Below, in pieces: positions 16,031 to 25,017 of a stretch of 64,000 nt of DNA. A model generated the notes under the pieces. That model saw only the letters and a program-made list of their open reading frames with translations, made no database searches and was not told the DNA's origin. Position numbers and translations under genes: made by a program. This DNA comes from Companilactobacillus kedongensis (GTDB taxonomy: Bacteria > Bacillota > Bacilli > Lactobacillales > Lactobacillaceae): the NCBI RefSeq assembly GCF_003946625.1, contig NZ_RHOR01000006.1, positions 1-64,000 on the forward strand. Reading direction: 5' to 3'. How positions within the stretch are numbered: position 1 is the first letter of the stretch; every line of letters starts with the position of its first letter.

Positions 16031-18769
16031 TTACTTCTTCAACCAAACTAATGCTTTTATCCCGGAGATTAAGAAAACAGGTATTGCAGGAATGAATATC
16101 ACCATCAGGTAAACGATTCCACTTAGTCTTGCTGTACCCATTACTTCATTAAAGAATGGTGAGATAGTTACGAACAGTGAACTTATTGCTGAAAAGGCAA
16201 CTGCCATAACTAGTTTTGGATTGCCAAAAGGATTTCTGTGGAACAATGTCTTAGAACTTCTAGCGTCAAAGACATTCCACAATTGACCGAATACTAATGT
16301 TAGAAAAGCAACTGTCTGTGCTTCTTCAACTCTCATCCCACTTCTAGCAGCCAATACAAAGGCTACAAAGACAACCAATCCCATTGTTATACCACGAACG
16401 ATAATTCGACTCATCATCCCGTTAGCTAAGATCGACTTATGCGTGTCACGTGGTGGTTCATTCATGATATCTGACTCTGGAACATCATATCCTAAAGCAA
16501 ATGATGGCAACGCATCGCTGACCATATTTACCCATAACACCATCAAGGCGGTCAAAGTTGGTGTATTACTACTAACATTACCAATATCATGAGTGATCAA
16601 TAGCAGTCCTAATAACAACGACAAGACTTCTGCCACATTAGTCGTCAATTCATGACGCATAAAGTTTTTGATATTTGTAAAAATAGTTCTACCAGCTTCA
16701 ACTGAATGCTCGATCGTAGTGAATTTGTCATCTAATAAGATCAAATCAGCAGAATCTTTAGTAACATCTGTCCCATTTATACCCATCGCTACACCAATAT
16801 CTGCCGCACGTAGAGCTGGCGCATCATTTACACCATCACCTGTCATAGCGACAACTTCCCCATGACGTTGTAATTGATTAACAATCCTTTGTTTATGTTC
16901 TGGTGAAACACGTGCGTAAACTCTAATATCTTCAACTTTATCAAATAATTCATCATCTGATAGTTTATCGATCTGCTTACCTTCCATTACTTGCGTGCCC
17001 GTATGTGAGATGATCCCTAACTTAACCGCAATAGCTTGCGCTGTTTTGGCATGGTCCCCAGTGATCATCACAACATTTATATCGGCGTTATGAAGCGTTT
17101 CAACTGAATCTCTAACTTCTTCTCTTGGTGGATCAATAATCCCGGCCAAGCCAAGTAATGTAATATCTTTTTCTAGATCTTCCATTGAGGCATTCATAGC
17201 TTCATCTTCAGATATAATTCTTTCACCAACTGCTAAAGTTCTCAAAGCTTCATTAGCGAATTCATCGATCTTAGTTTCAAATGCTTTATTGTCAGTATTG
17301 ATGGCAATATTCAACAGTACGTCAGGTGCACCTTTAGTTAATACCTTATACTCATCGCCACTTTTAATAACAACACTCATCATTTTTCTCGTACTATCAA
17401 ATGGAAAGACTCTTAAAATATCATAGTCTGTCTCATCTTTTTTATTTAATAATTCATGTCGATCTAAATTTAACTTTAACCCTAGAACTACTAAAGCAAC
17501 ATCCGTTGGGTTCCCAAAAGGTACATAATTTCCATTCTCATCCCTTGATACGTTTGCCTCGTTGTTCAAAATACTAGCAATGACAAACTTTTTGGCTGAA
17601 TCAATTTTATTTGAAGGTGTTATTTCACCTAAAGGATCGTATCCACGTCCTTCCACTTCAAATTCAGTTCCGTCAGCAAAAAATCTCGTTACTGTCATCT
17701 CATTTTTAGTCAATGTACCTGTTTTGTCAGATGCAATAAAAGTTGTTGACCCCAATGTTTCCACGCTATTGAGCGATTTGATCAGACCTTTGCTCTTAGT
17801 AAGAACTGTCGCACCAATTGTTAGAACGATCGACAATACTGCAGGCAAAGCATCTGGTATAGCGGCCACGGCTAAAGCTATCGCTGTGGACAAGATAGCT
17901 GCAAAACTAGTGAATGAAAATGTTCCCGTTGTTAACCATGTCTTCAATGATCCAGCTACAAGCGTGAATAATACCACACCACCAGCCACATACATCAACT
18001 TACGTGTTAAGTCATTTACTGTTTTCTCGATTGGAGTTTTCTGATCCTTTGTATCTTTTAACAGACCAGCAATTTTTCCTAATTCTGTTTCCATTCCTGT
18101 CGCAACTACAACTGCGTACCCATTACCATTAGTTACTGTTGACCCAGAATATCCCATATTTTTACGGTCACCAAGATCAGTATCTTCTGGTAAAGCATCA
18201 ACTACTTTTAAAATTGGATCTGACTCACCTGTTAAATGTGCTTCTAAAACTTGTAATTCTGATACTTTGAACCAGCGTACGTCAGCTTCAATAAAATCGC
18301 CCATCTTTACACTGATAATGTCCCCAGGTACTAAAAGATCAACTTTAATTTTTTCCCAATCACCATCACGTAAAACTGATACCTGATGATTATTCATTTC
18401 TTTTAAACTATCAAGCGACTTTCTAGCACTGACTGTCTGCCATACTGACAAACCACTATTGATAAAAATCAGTATTAGAATGGCGATTGCTTCATAGAAT
18501 GATGACATTGCGTGCTTAACATCACCGTTTTGTGTTAAATCATAAACGCCACTTACCAGAGATAATAAAACCGCTAGCAACAAAATTATCACTAGTGGTT
18601 CTTTAAATGAGTGGAGCAACACTTTCCAAATCGGAGTAGGCGCTTCTTGTTGTATTTCGTTTTTACCATATTTCTCAAGACGTATTTTGACTTCATCTCT
18701 AGTCAATCCTTCATGACGACTACTATTTAATTCTTTTAACACATCTTCTTTATTTTGGTTGTAAAACAT
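16031..18769 (-). CDS. P2A-type (Ca2+/PMCA-like) cation-transporting ATPase
   Basis: 912 residues with the full P-type layout: N-terminal cation-ATPase domain, TGES actuator motif (180-183), phosphorylation site DKTGTLT with Asp348, nucleotide-binding domain, hinge TGDGVNDAPAL and ten membrane helices. M6 carries NMVSD, matching the Ca-site Asn/Asp pair. M4 has IPDALPAV (304-311) where Ca pumps normally have PEGLP, so the usual M4 glutamate is aspartate. The residue before the phosphorylation motif is Ala instead of the common Cys (ASDKTG). It probably exports Ca2+ or a related divalent cation. Good binding site GGGAGG upstream. Confidence 0.9.
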   Translation of the reverse strand: MFYNQNKEDVLKELNSSRHEGLTRDEVKIRLEKYGKNEIQQEAPTPIWKVLLHSFKEPLVIILLLAVLLSLVSGVYDLTQNGDVKHAMSSFYEAIAILILIFINSGLSVWQTVSARKSLDSLKEMNNHQVSVLRDGDWEKIKVDLLVPGDIISVKMGDFIEADVRWFKVSELQVLEAHLTGESDPILKVVDALPEDTDLGDRKNMGYSGSTVTNGNGYAVVVATGMETELGKIAGLLKDTKDQKTPIEKTVNDLTRKLMYVAGGVVLFTLVAGSLKTWLTTGTFSFTSFAAILSTAIALAVAAIPDALPAVLSIVLTIGATVLTKSKGLIKSLNSVETLGSTTFIASDKTGTLTKNEMTVTRFFADGTEFEVEGRGYDPLGEITPSNKIDSAKKFVIASILNNEANVSRDENGNYVPFGNPTDVALVVLGLKLNLDRHELLNKKDETDYDILRVFPFDSTRKMMSVVIKSGDEYKVLTKGAPDVLLNIAINTDNKAFETKIDEFANEALRTLAVGERIISEDEAMNASMEDLEKDITLLGLAGIIDPPREEVRDSVETLHNADINVVMITGDHAKTAQAIAVKLGIISHTGTQVMEGKQIDKLSDDELFDKVEDIRVYARVSPEHKQRIVNQLQRHGEVVAMTGDGVNDAPALRAADIGVAMGINGTDVTKDSADLILLDDKFTTIEHSVEAGRTIFTNIKNFMRHELTTNVAEVLSLLLGLLLITHDIGNVSSNTPTLTALMVLWVNMVSDALPSFALGYDVPESDIMNEPPRDTHKSILANGMMSRIIVRGITMGLVVFVAFVLAARSGMRVEEAQTVAFLTLVFGQLWNVFDARSSKTLFHRNPFGNPKLVMAVAFSAISSLFVTISPFFNEVMGTARLSGIVYLMVIFIPAIPVFLISGIKALVWLKK

Positions 18770-18900
18770 ATCCGCGCCTCCCTTGAATTAGTTTTTATTT
18801 TACTTTTGCATAAGTGACTACTTATAGATTAACAAATATTTTTATAGTACGCCAGACTTTTTAGCATTATTCTTGACATTTTCTTCTGATTTTTGATTAA

Positions 18901-18938
18901 TAAAAAGATCTCTTCATATATACATGACGAGATCTTAT
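18901..18938 (-). terminator. Terminator of the pentapeptide-repeat gene
   Basis: Arms AAGATCTC and GAGATCTT around an AT-rich loop, T-run on the minus strand, just past the stop at 18951. Confidence 0.75.
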
Positions 18939-18950
18939 TACAAAAAATTT

Positions 18951-19583
18951 TTACATGTAACCTTCGGCTTCTTTTCGCGTCATCCAAAAATGAATCCCGC
19001 CAGTTGAGTCGACCCATCTGTTGGGGTTAAAGTTATTAGCTACAATAACGTGCCCTACACGATAGACAAAGTTTGGATCAACATAAGAAATGGCATCATG
19101 GTAAATGTCATCAGTATACATATCATCGATTGTCATAACTTTGGCTTTATCACAGCGACATGAATTAGCCGTTGCCGATGTTCTCTGAGCATCTGCTGGG
19201 ATCAAAAGCTTCACGATTCGATAATCAAAACACTTCTTATATCCTAGAAATGCACCCTTTTCTGGGCAATGCATTCTAAAGTGTTGCGTAGCTTTATCAT
19301 AAATAATTCCAGTTAAATCAGCATTTTCTAGCATAGAGTGAAACATATTAGCACCAGAAATATCACTGTAACTCAAGTCACATCCACGAAGATCAGCACC
19401 AACTAATGATGCATTTTTTAATGAGGCATGTGAGAAATTACAATTCTCAAACAGACAATTGCTAAAATCAATGCCATCCAAGTCAGCTTTAGAGAAATCC
19501 ACATCATTGAAACGGACATTATTATAATTTCTATTTGATAAATCCTCAGTAGTAAAATTTTTATCGATTATTTGTTCAACCAT
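18951..19583 (-). CDS. Pentapeptide-repeat protein
   Basis: 210 residues from the ATG at 19583 (AAGAGG site 8 bases upstream). A longer frame would start at a TTG at 19613 without support. Residues about 15-95 are A(D/N)LXX pentapeptide repeats (VDFSKADLDGIDFSNCLFEN, then NASLVGADLRGCDLSYSDIS), which build a right-handed beta-helix. The C-terminal half has an HFRMHCPEKGAFLGYKKC segment and a GGIHFWMTRKEAEGY ending that occur in DUF5758-like pentapeptide proteins. No known activity can be assigned; it is not a close match to the gyrase-protecting Qnr/MfpA type. Confidence 0.75.
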   Translation of the reverse strand: MVEQIIDKNFTTEDLSNRNYNNVRFNDVDFSKADLDGIDFSNCLFENCNFSHASLKNASLVGADLRGCDLSYSDISGANMFHSMLENADLTGIIYDKATQHFRMHCPEKGAFLGYKKCFDYRIVKLLIPADAQRTSATANSCRCDKAKVMTIDDMYTDDIYHDAISYVDPNFVYRVGHVIVANNFNPNRWVDSTGGIHFWMTRKEAEGYM

Positions 19584-19688
19584 ATCTAGAACCTCTTTTC
19601 GTTCATCTTGCAAACGTTTCCCTTAATACTAAGTGTAGGTCAAATAGTGAATTTAATCACTATTTTTAGAAGTTTAATTTTAGAATTT

Positions 19689-19702
19689 AGGAAAGCGTTT
19701 AC
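19689..19702. promoter_or_regulatory. Possible cre (CcpA) site
   Basis: GGAAAGCGTTTACT matches 12 of 14 positions of WGWAARCGYTWWMA. It lies between the pentapeptide gene and cyuA, about 130 nt upstream of the latter. Binding is untested. Confidence 0.35.
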
Positions 19703-19827
19703 TCATATGATATACTCGTTACGGAATCAGTATCTAGGTCGATAAACATAGGATTATGCTTGCCACCCAGAAACATATTTTAGGCATATTCTTCAACTCA
19801 TCACCTGTAATTTTTTGAAAGGATATA

Positions 19828-21126
19828 TTGATTATGTGCTTACAAGAAGAAACCAGAACCAACTTTATCCAAGCATTAAAAAATGGTGTAGTTCCAGCTA
19901 CCGGCTGTACCGAACCAATTGCAGTTGCCTTTGGAGCAGCAAATTGCCTAGCCTATCTGGAAAACAAAGATATTCAAAAAATTGAAATTAGTGTTTCTTT
20001 AAGTGTTATGAAAAACGCTATGGCAGTGATCGTTCCCGGTACTGGAAAACCCGGATTGTTGATTGCAGCAGCTACCGGTGCTATTGCTGGTGATCCAACC
20101 GCCGGATTGAACGTTATAGCCAACTTGACAGATGACGATTTACCTAAAATAAATAAACTCGTCGAATCTGGAAAAGTCTCTGCGAAAATAGCTCCGGTTG
20201 AAGATAAACTCTATGTTGAGGTTATCGCGACTGATAAAGAAGACACCGTAAAAGTTTGTATTGCTGGTGGTCATACTAATATCTTCTTAATTCAAAAAAA
20301 TGATCAAGTGATATTTTCTAAAAATCGCCCTGCAGCATACTCAGTTTCTGAATCACAGGAATTTCTTCAGACTGTAAAGTTCAAAGATGTTTGGAATTTT
20401 GCTCAAACTGAACCATTAGAAAATATTTTCTTCATTAAAGATTCGGCAAATTTAAATATGGCCTTAGTAGATGATGGTTTGACACATAGCTACGGACTTA
20501 ATCTAGGAAAATCTCTAAAAAACTCTCCTCTAGATTCAGCAACAGATGATTTCTCTAATAAATTAATTTCATACTCATCCGCGGCTTCAGATGCCCGAAT
20601 GGGTGGTTCCCAACTACCAGCTATGACAAATTCCGGATCAGGCAATCAGGGGATTGCCGCTACTGTTCCTATTTGTGTAACAGCAAAGTATGTCGATGCA
20701 TCAGAAGAACAATTAATACGTGCCTTGACCGTATCCCATCTGACTGCACTCTACATTCATGCCTTCTTACCCGTTCTATCAGCTTATTGTGCCGTAGATT
20801 CAGCTGCTATGGGTGCTGGTGTAGGTTGCGTTTATCTATTGAAAAATGATTATGAAATGGCTACTGCGAGTATTAAAAATATGGTGGGAGATGTTTCCGG
20901 AATGGTCTGTGACGGTGCTGGTTGTTCCTGCGCTATGAAAGTGGCAAGTTCCGTTTCATCAATGTATCGTTCCATGAATCTAGCTATTCAAGGTATCGTA
21001 ATTCCTGGAAGCAATGGTTTAGTTAGCGATGAAGTTGATACCACTATTCGTGGATTAGGAGTTCTTGCTACAGATGGACTTAAAGAAACCAATCCCGTTA
21101 TTTTGGATATTATGATGAGTAAGTAG
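19828..21126 (+). CDS. cyuA: L-cysteine desulfidase / UPF0597 (CyuA-YhaM-like)
   Basis: About 430 residues. Near the N-terminus is VVPATGCTEPIAVAFGAAN with the family's invariant Cys, and near the C-terminus CDGAGCSCAMK with Cys residues for the iron-sulfur cluster. The fold is that of the serine dehydratase alpha-chain family. Members break down L-cysteine to pyruvate, ammonia and sulfide. The start is uncertain: TTG at 19828 is 5 bases from AAAGG, ATG at 19834 is 11 bases away. Single gene, followed at once by repeat copy D. A near-consensus cre lies upstream. Confidence 0.85.
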   Translation: MIMCLQEETRTNFIQALKNGVVPATGCTEPIAVAFGAANCLAYLENKDIQKIEISVSLSVMKNAMAVIVPGTGKPGLLIAAATGAIAGDPTAGLNVIANLTDDDLPKINKLVESGKVSAKIAPVEDKLYVEVIATDKEDTVKVCIAGGHTNIFLIQKNDQVIFSKNRPAAYSVSESQEFLQTVKFKDVWNFAQTEPLENIFFIKDSANLNMALVDDGLTHSYGLNLGKSLKNSPLDSATDDFSNKLISYSSAASDARMGGSQLPAMTNSGSGNQGIAATVPICVTAKYVDASEEQLIRALTVSHLTALYIHAFLPVLSAYCAVDSAAMGAGVGCVYLLKNDYEMATASIKNMVGDVSGMVCDGAGCSCAMKVASSVSSMYRSMNLAIQGIVIPGSNGLVSDEVDTTIRGLGVLATDGLKETNPVILDIMMSK

Positions 21127-21133
21127 CCGGGTT

Positions 21134-21306
21134 TCCGCTTCCGGAAGTGAGGACTTCGTGCCTGCTGTGGAACCGACACGAACCAAGGTTTCGTGTCTCG
21201 ATTTTGAGCTTTGCTGTCGCAAATCTCAGAATCGTTCATGGTGTACGGACGAAATCGTCCTACGCCATTGTCACTGCTGGCGCGAATTCCTCACTTCCTC
21301 CAGCTC
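21134..21306 (+). repeat. Four-way-junction repeat, copy D
   Basis: Closing stem 21143-21162 with 21279-21298 (18 of 20 pairs). P2 ACACGAACC-AA-GGTTTCGTGT (about 21175-21195), P3 GATTTTGAGCTTTGC with GCAAATCTCAGAATC (about 21200-21233), P4 around 21238-21269. Sense orientation directly after the cyuA stop. Confidence 0.8.
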
Positions 21307-21333
21307 TTTTTATGACAATTATTGTATAAATTT

Positions 21334-21375
21334 AAAATGGCTACATCTCAAATAATATTGAGATGTAGCCATTTT
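21334..21375. terminator. Bidirectional terminator between copies D and E
   Basis: 17-bp perfect stem AAAATGGCTACATCTCA (21334-21350) with TGAGATGTAGCCATTTT (21359-21375), shared by cyuA and the convergent DUF436 operon. Confidence 0.85.
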
Positions 21376-21408
21376 TGTATTGAATCTCATATATTAATAA
21401 ACAAAACG

Positions 21409-21575
21409 GAGGTTAAGAGTAATTCCACCAGTTGTGGTTGTGGCGTTGGAACGTTGGTTTTCCGTTCTTACACCACGGACGATTTGAAGATTTGCGAAAT
21501 ATGCAAAGCTTCAAATTGAGTCTTCGGACCTTGACCGAAGATGATCCCACAACAGGCGATATTACTCTTAACCGG
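21409..21575 (-). repeat. Four-way-junction repeat, copy E
   Basis: Minus-orientation copy after the DUF436 gene. The closing stem pairs GGTTAAGAGTAAT (21411-21423) with ATTACTCTTAACC (about 21560-21572). Internal hairpins: P4 GGCGTTGGAACG/CCGTTCTTACACC (21442-21474), P3 GATTTGAAGATTTGC/GCAAAGCTTCAAATT (about 21480-21516), P2 TCTTCGGACC-TTGA-CCGAAGA (about 21521-21541). Confidence 0.8.
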
Positions 21576-21584
21576 AGACCAAAT

Positions 21585-22142
21585 CTATTTTATAGGATCA
21601 TAATTAGCCCGAGGACCGCCAACATATTTAGGACGTGATCGTAACGCCGTTACATGTGCTGATCCTAAAGTGTCCTTTGTTGGGCGCACTGGAACTTGAA
21701 CGAACTTAACATGCATGCCTATAAAAGTATCACCTATATCCAATCCCGCTTGAGCGGTAACATGCTCCACCTCTACTGGATCTTTAAACTGTTTAAACGC
21801 CTGAATTGAAGCTGCACCGCCAGCATGTAAAGCTGGAACTACTGAAACAACTTCTAAGTTATTATGTTTAGCAACTGACTTTTCTACTACTAAGCTACGA
21901 TTAATATGTTCACAGCCTTGAACAGCTAGATTAATTCCTTTAGGAGTTAAATTAGCTAATAAAGTCTTGATGATGACTTCACCAACATCTAAGTTAGAAT
22001 CTTTCCCAATCCGTCCGCCTGCCACTTCACTAGTAGAACATCCCAAAACAAACAAATCGCCATCTTCTAAATTTGCGGCACCTAAAACATCTTTAACAAT
22101 ACTATCTAAATCATTTTCTATCTTATTTAAATCTACTACCAT
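21585..22142 (-). CDS. DUF436 / YwlG-family protein
   Basis: 185 residues. Recognisable family segments are [18 protein letters not shown] near the N-terminus, [15 protein letters not shown] in the middle (conserved Cys) and [19 protein letters not shown] towards the end. The biochemical role of this family is not established. It follows the ECF S-component gene by 10 bases, so it is the last gene of a vitamin-salvage operon. The DNA is followed by repeat copy E. Confidence 0.8.
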   Translation of the reverse strand: MVVDLNKIENDLDSIVKDVLGAANLEDGDLFVLGCSTSEVAGGRIGKDSNLDVGEVIIKTLLANLTPKGINLAVQGCEHINRSLVVEKSVAKHNNLEVVSVVPALHAGGAASIQAFKQFKDPVEVEHVTAQAGLDIGDTFIGMHVKFVQVPVRPTKDTLGSAHVTALRSRPKYVGGPRANYDPIK

Positions 22143-22152
22143 AAATACACCC

Positions 22153-22653
22153 CTAAACTAAGTTGGGTCTGAATTTAACTAAACTTTCTACAATAAGTAA
22201 TGTAACTGCCATACCAAAACCAACTTGAATAATATTACTGAAAATTGATGCAATGCCTGCTGGCCAACCGAATAACAAAGCTGTTGCCAAGCAATAACCA
22301 ACTACCATAATGATGCTTCCGATAAGTAACGGAATAATTGTATTCTTGATCTTTTTATTTCTTTCTGGTGTGAAGTAAGCGACCGCTGCACCTTGTAGGC
22401 CGTGAATAATCAGAGAGAATAAACACCATTCTGGATAACCAGAAATAATATCAATTAAGAATCCGCTGACTGCTCCAACGGTGAAGCCCATTGGGTTTCC
22501 GAATAAAATTGCACTAGTATAAATACCTACTTCACAGAGCGTTACGATTCCCTTTGTTGCAGGAATGGGAATGATAACAAGTAATGACAAGCTGACGGTC
22601 ATAGCAATTAAAATTGCCGCCAAAGTTATTTGTTTAACTGAATTATTTTTCAT
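22153..22653 (-). CDS. ECF transporter S component (B6 or HMP type, predicted)
   Basis: 166 residues, six hydrophobic segments, starting [20 protein letters not shown] with the small-residue helix-1 signature (AAILIAM) by which S components dock to EcfT. Other features are [18 protein letters not shown] and [13 protein letters not shown]. It binds a vitamin or precursor and uses the shared EcfAAT module, which is not in this window. The neighbouring ThiD/PdxK-type kinase and divergent MocR-type regulator suggest pyridoxine, with hydroxymethylpyrimidine as the alternative. Inference from context only. Confidence 0.75.
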   Translation of the reverse strand: MKNNSVKQITLAAILIAMTVSLSLLVIIPIPATKGIVTLCEVGIYTSAILFGNPMGFTVGAVSGFLIDIISGYPEWCLFSLIIHGLQGAAVAYFTPERNKKIKNTIIPLLIGSIIMVVGYCLATALLFGWPAGIASIFSNIIQVGFGMAVTLLIVESLVKFRPNLV

Positions 22654-22662
22654 TATTTACCC

Positions 22663-23448
22663 CTAATGTCGATAAGCGCCTTGCCAGACGCTTCCTAATT
22701 GAGAATTTATTTTGATTCCTTTTTCAATTCCTGAATGTACAAACCTCTTAGCGAAATACACTGATTCTGGTAAAGGCTGTCCTAATGCAAGTTCAGCCGT
22801 TATAACGGCTGAAAACGTACAACCTGCACCATCAGTCGTATTTTTAGATATTTTAGAACTTTCAAACCAATAATCTCTGTCCTCATATCTTAAATAATCA
22901 ACTGCCATATCTCCGGGAAATCTATTGCCCCCTTTGATGACTACATTTTGGCAACCAAATTTTTGGATTAAGATTGCGGCCTTTTTTATATCTGCTTTAG
23001 TCGCAATTTCTTTTAGACCACTTAGTTGCTTGGCTTCTTCTAAATTGGGTGTAACTACGTAGGATAAAGGTAACAGTTTATCCTTTAAAACATCCAAATA
23101 GTCAGTTTCTATTTGCGTACTGCCTTCTTTAAATACCAATACTGGATCAACTACTAGCGTCAATTCATACTGAGATATTTTATGGCAAATACTTTTAATA
23201 GCTGACAAATCGCCAAGTAATCCGGTTTTGGCAAAATGAATCGGTAATTGATCTAAAATTGAATCCAATTGCTGCAAAATAACAGCTGAATTGATTTGAT
23301 TTAAAACAACTTCATCATTAATGATCGAAGCAATACTAGTTAAAGCACTGACGCCAAAGACATCTAGTTCTTCAAACGTCTTTAGATCAGCCTGAATTCC
23401 ACCGCCGGCTAAACTGTCTGAACCAGCAATTGTTAAAACATCCTCCAT
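22663..23448 (-). CDS. Pyridoxine/hydroxymethylpyrimidine kinase (ThiD/PdxK family)
   Basis: 261 residues from the ATG at 23448; GGGAGGT lies 6 bases upstream, so the ATG at 23463 is not the start. Ribokinase-fold enzyme: substrate loop IAGSDSLAGGGIQADLKTF at the N-terminus, VVDPVLVFKEG in the middle, and the catalytic anion-hole motif TDGAGCTFSAVITAELALG near the C-terminus. It phosphorylates pyridoxine/pyridoxal or HMP with ATP. The catalytic segment resembles the firmicute ThiD-like PdxK. First gene of an operon with the S component and DUF436. Confidence 0.85.
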   Translation of the reverse strand: MEDVLTIAGSDSLAGGGIQADLKTFEELDVFGVSALTSIASIINDEVVLNQINSAVILQQLDSILDQLPIHFAKTGLLGDLSAIKSICHKISQYELTLVVDPVLVFKEGSTQIETDYLDVLKDKLLPLSYVVTPNLEEAKQLSGLKEIATKADIKKAAILIQKFGCQNVVIKGGNRFPGDMAVDYLRYEDRDYWFESSKISKNTTDGAGCTFSAVITAELALGQPLPESVYFAKRFVHSGIEKGIKINSQLGSVWQGAYRH

Positions 23449-23506
23449 CAATTTACCTCCCATTTAAGAACAAGTATTACGTTAGACTGGTTTTACTACA
23501 ACATCC

Positions 23507-23542
23507 AATTGGCTTGTTTTTTATCCAGCCAATTATTATACT
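23507..23542 (+). promoter_or_regulatory. Promoter and inverted-repeat operator of the MocR regulator
   Basis: -35 TTGTTT (23514-23519), 17-bp spacer, -10 TATACT (23537-23542). An 8-bp inverted repeat AATTGGCT (23507-23514) / AGCCAATT (23527-23534) straddles the -35 and ends just before the -10. That is a fitting position for autoregulation and for control of the divergent kinase operon. Confidence 0.6.
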
Positions 23543-23571
23543 AAAGAAAATTTACCCGAGGTGGATTCAAA

Positions 23572-24978
23572 ATGATCAATTGGCATGATGATTTACCCGA
23601 CATTAAACCTAAATATTTGGCCATAACAAAACTCATCAAGAGTTTGATTCAAGAAGAAAAACTATTACCTGGTCAAAGACTTCCCTCTGAAAGAAAATTG
23701 GCACAATTATTTGAAGTCGATCGTTCAACCGTGACTCGAGCACTATTAGAATTAACATCATCAGGTTTGCTCATAAAAAAAAGTGGTAGCGGGACCTATA
23801 TTTCCCAACTACCACAATTACATGCATTGCCAACCAGAGTTAACTGGCATTTATTTTTAGAGAACAACAAAACAAGTTACTCATCATATCAAAGTAAGAT
23901 CACTCAAACACGTGCCTTGGATAATGGGAAAATTTTAGACGCTGCTGGAAATGAATTGCCAATGGAATTAATTCCCAATTTAGGCTCACTGCAGATGAAT
24001 TGGCAAAGTTTCTTACTTGCTCAAAAACAATCTCAGGATGCTGGTTATTTACCGCTGATTCAAACTATCGGTCATATCCATGAACAAAAAAAGCAATTTA
24101 AATTGAACGATCAGACACTTTTGATTACTGGAGGTGCACAACAGGCATTGTTACTGGTCTTGAGAAGTTTGCTCAATGTTGGTGATTCTGTGGCCTTTGC
24201 TCAACCCTCTTACTTTAATTCCAGCGCTATCTTCAAAACTGTTGGTGTTCGTACTTTTCCCATTCCACTAACAGATACGGGCATGGACCTAAACATATTA
24301 GAAGATGTTATTCTAAAGCATCGCATCAAACTATTGATCCTTAATCCTACTTTTCAAAATCCCACGGGTGAAATTATTTCTCTTGAACAACGTCAAAGAA
24401 TTCTAAAATTATGCCAAGAATATCAAATAGCCATTATTGAGGATGATGTTTTTGGGTGGCTGGTAGATTCTAAAGATGAAGTCCCAACCTTTAAATCACT
24501 GGCTCCAGAAAACGTGATTTATATCAGTTCCCTTTCCAAACTACTAGGTTCAAGTACTAGAATTGGCTCGATCGTAGCTCCAGAAACTATTGGTCAACGC
24601 CTATTACAAGTTCAAAAAAAATTGGATATCGTCCCCAGCATGCTAGCCCAGGTTATGGCCAATCTAGCTCTGACCGACGAAACATTAAATGCCGAAATCA
24701 ATAAATTAACCAAAGAACTAACCACAAGACGCAACAATATCACTAAGATCTTGCAAAACTTAAAACCAGATTGGAATTTTAAAACACCCAAGGGCGGTTT
24801 TTACTTATGGATCAAACAATCTGATCCTGATATTTTTGAAAAACTACTAAAAGAAAATATCTTAGTCAAACCCGGTCCGATATACGGCACAACTAAACAA
24901 GATTTTCGTTTCAACTTTGCTAACTTTGATTTAGACAAACAGAAAAAATTACGCTCAGCACTGGCAAAAGATAAGTAG
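23572..24978 (+). CDS. MocR-type PLP-dependent regulator (GntR + aminotransferase-like; PdxR-like)
   Basis: 468 residues. N-terminal winged-helix GntR domain (about 10-78: LIQEEKLLPGQRLPSERKLA, then VDRSTVTRALLEL). The C-terminal aminotransferase fold I domain (about 110-468) includes NPTFQNPTGEI and the PLP-lysine region YISSLSKLLGSSTRIG. MocR proteins such as PdxR and GabR sense PLP or a ligand aldimine. Divergent from the ThiD/PdxK operon over a 123-bp gap holding an inverted repeat, which argues for a B6-salvage regulator. That role is inferred. Confidence 0.8.
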   Translation: MINWHDDLPDIKPKYLAITKLIKSLIQEEKLLPGQRLPSERKLAQLFEVDRSTVTRALLELTSSGLLIKKSGSGTYISQLPQLHALPTRVNWHLFLENNKTSYSSYQSKITQTRALDNGKILDAAGNELPMELIPNLGSLQMNWQSFLLAQKQSQDAGYLPLIQTIGHIHEQKKQFKLNDQTLLITGGAQQALLLVLRSLLNVGDSVAFAQPSYFNSSAIFKTVGVRTFPIPLTDTGMDLNILEDVILKHRIKLLILNPTFQNPTGEIISLEQRQRILKLCQEYQIAIIEDDVFGWLVDSKDEVPTFKSLAPENVIYISSLSKLLGSSTRIGSIVAPETIGQRLLQVQKKLDIVPSMLAQVMANLALTDETLNAEINKLTKELTTRRNNITKILQNLKPDWNFKTPKGGFYLWIKQSDPDIFEKLLKENILVKPGPIYGTTKQDFRFNFANFDLDKQKKLRSALAKDK

Positions 24979-25017
24979 TATATTTAGTTATAATGATTTT
25001 AATTAGGGGATATTCAC

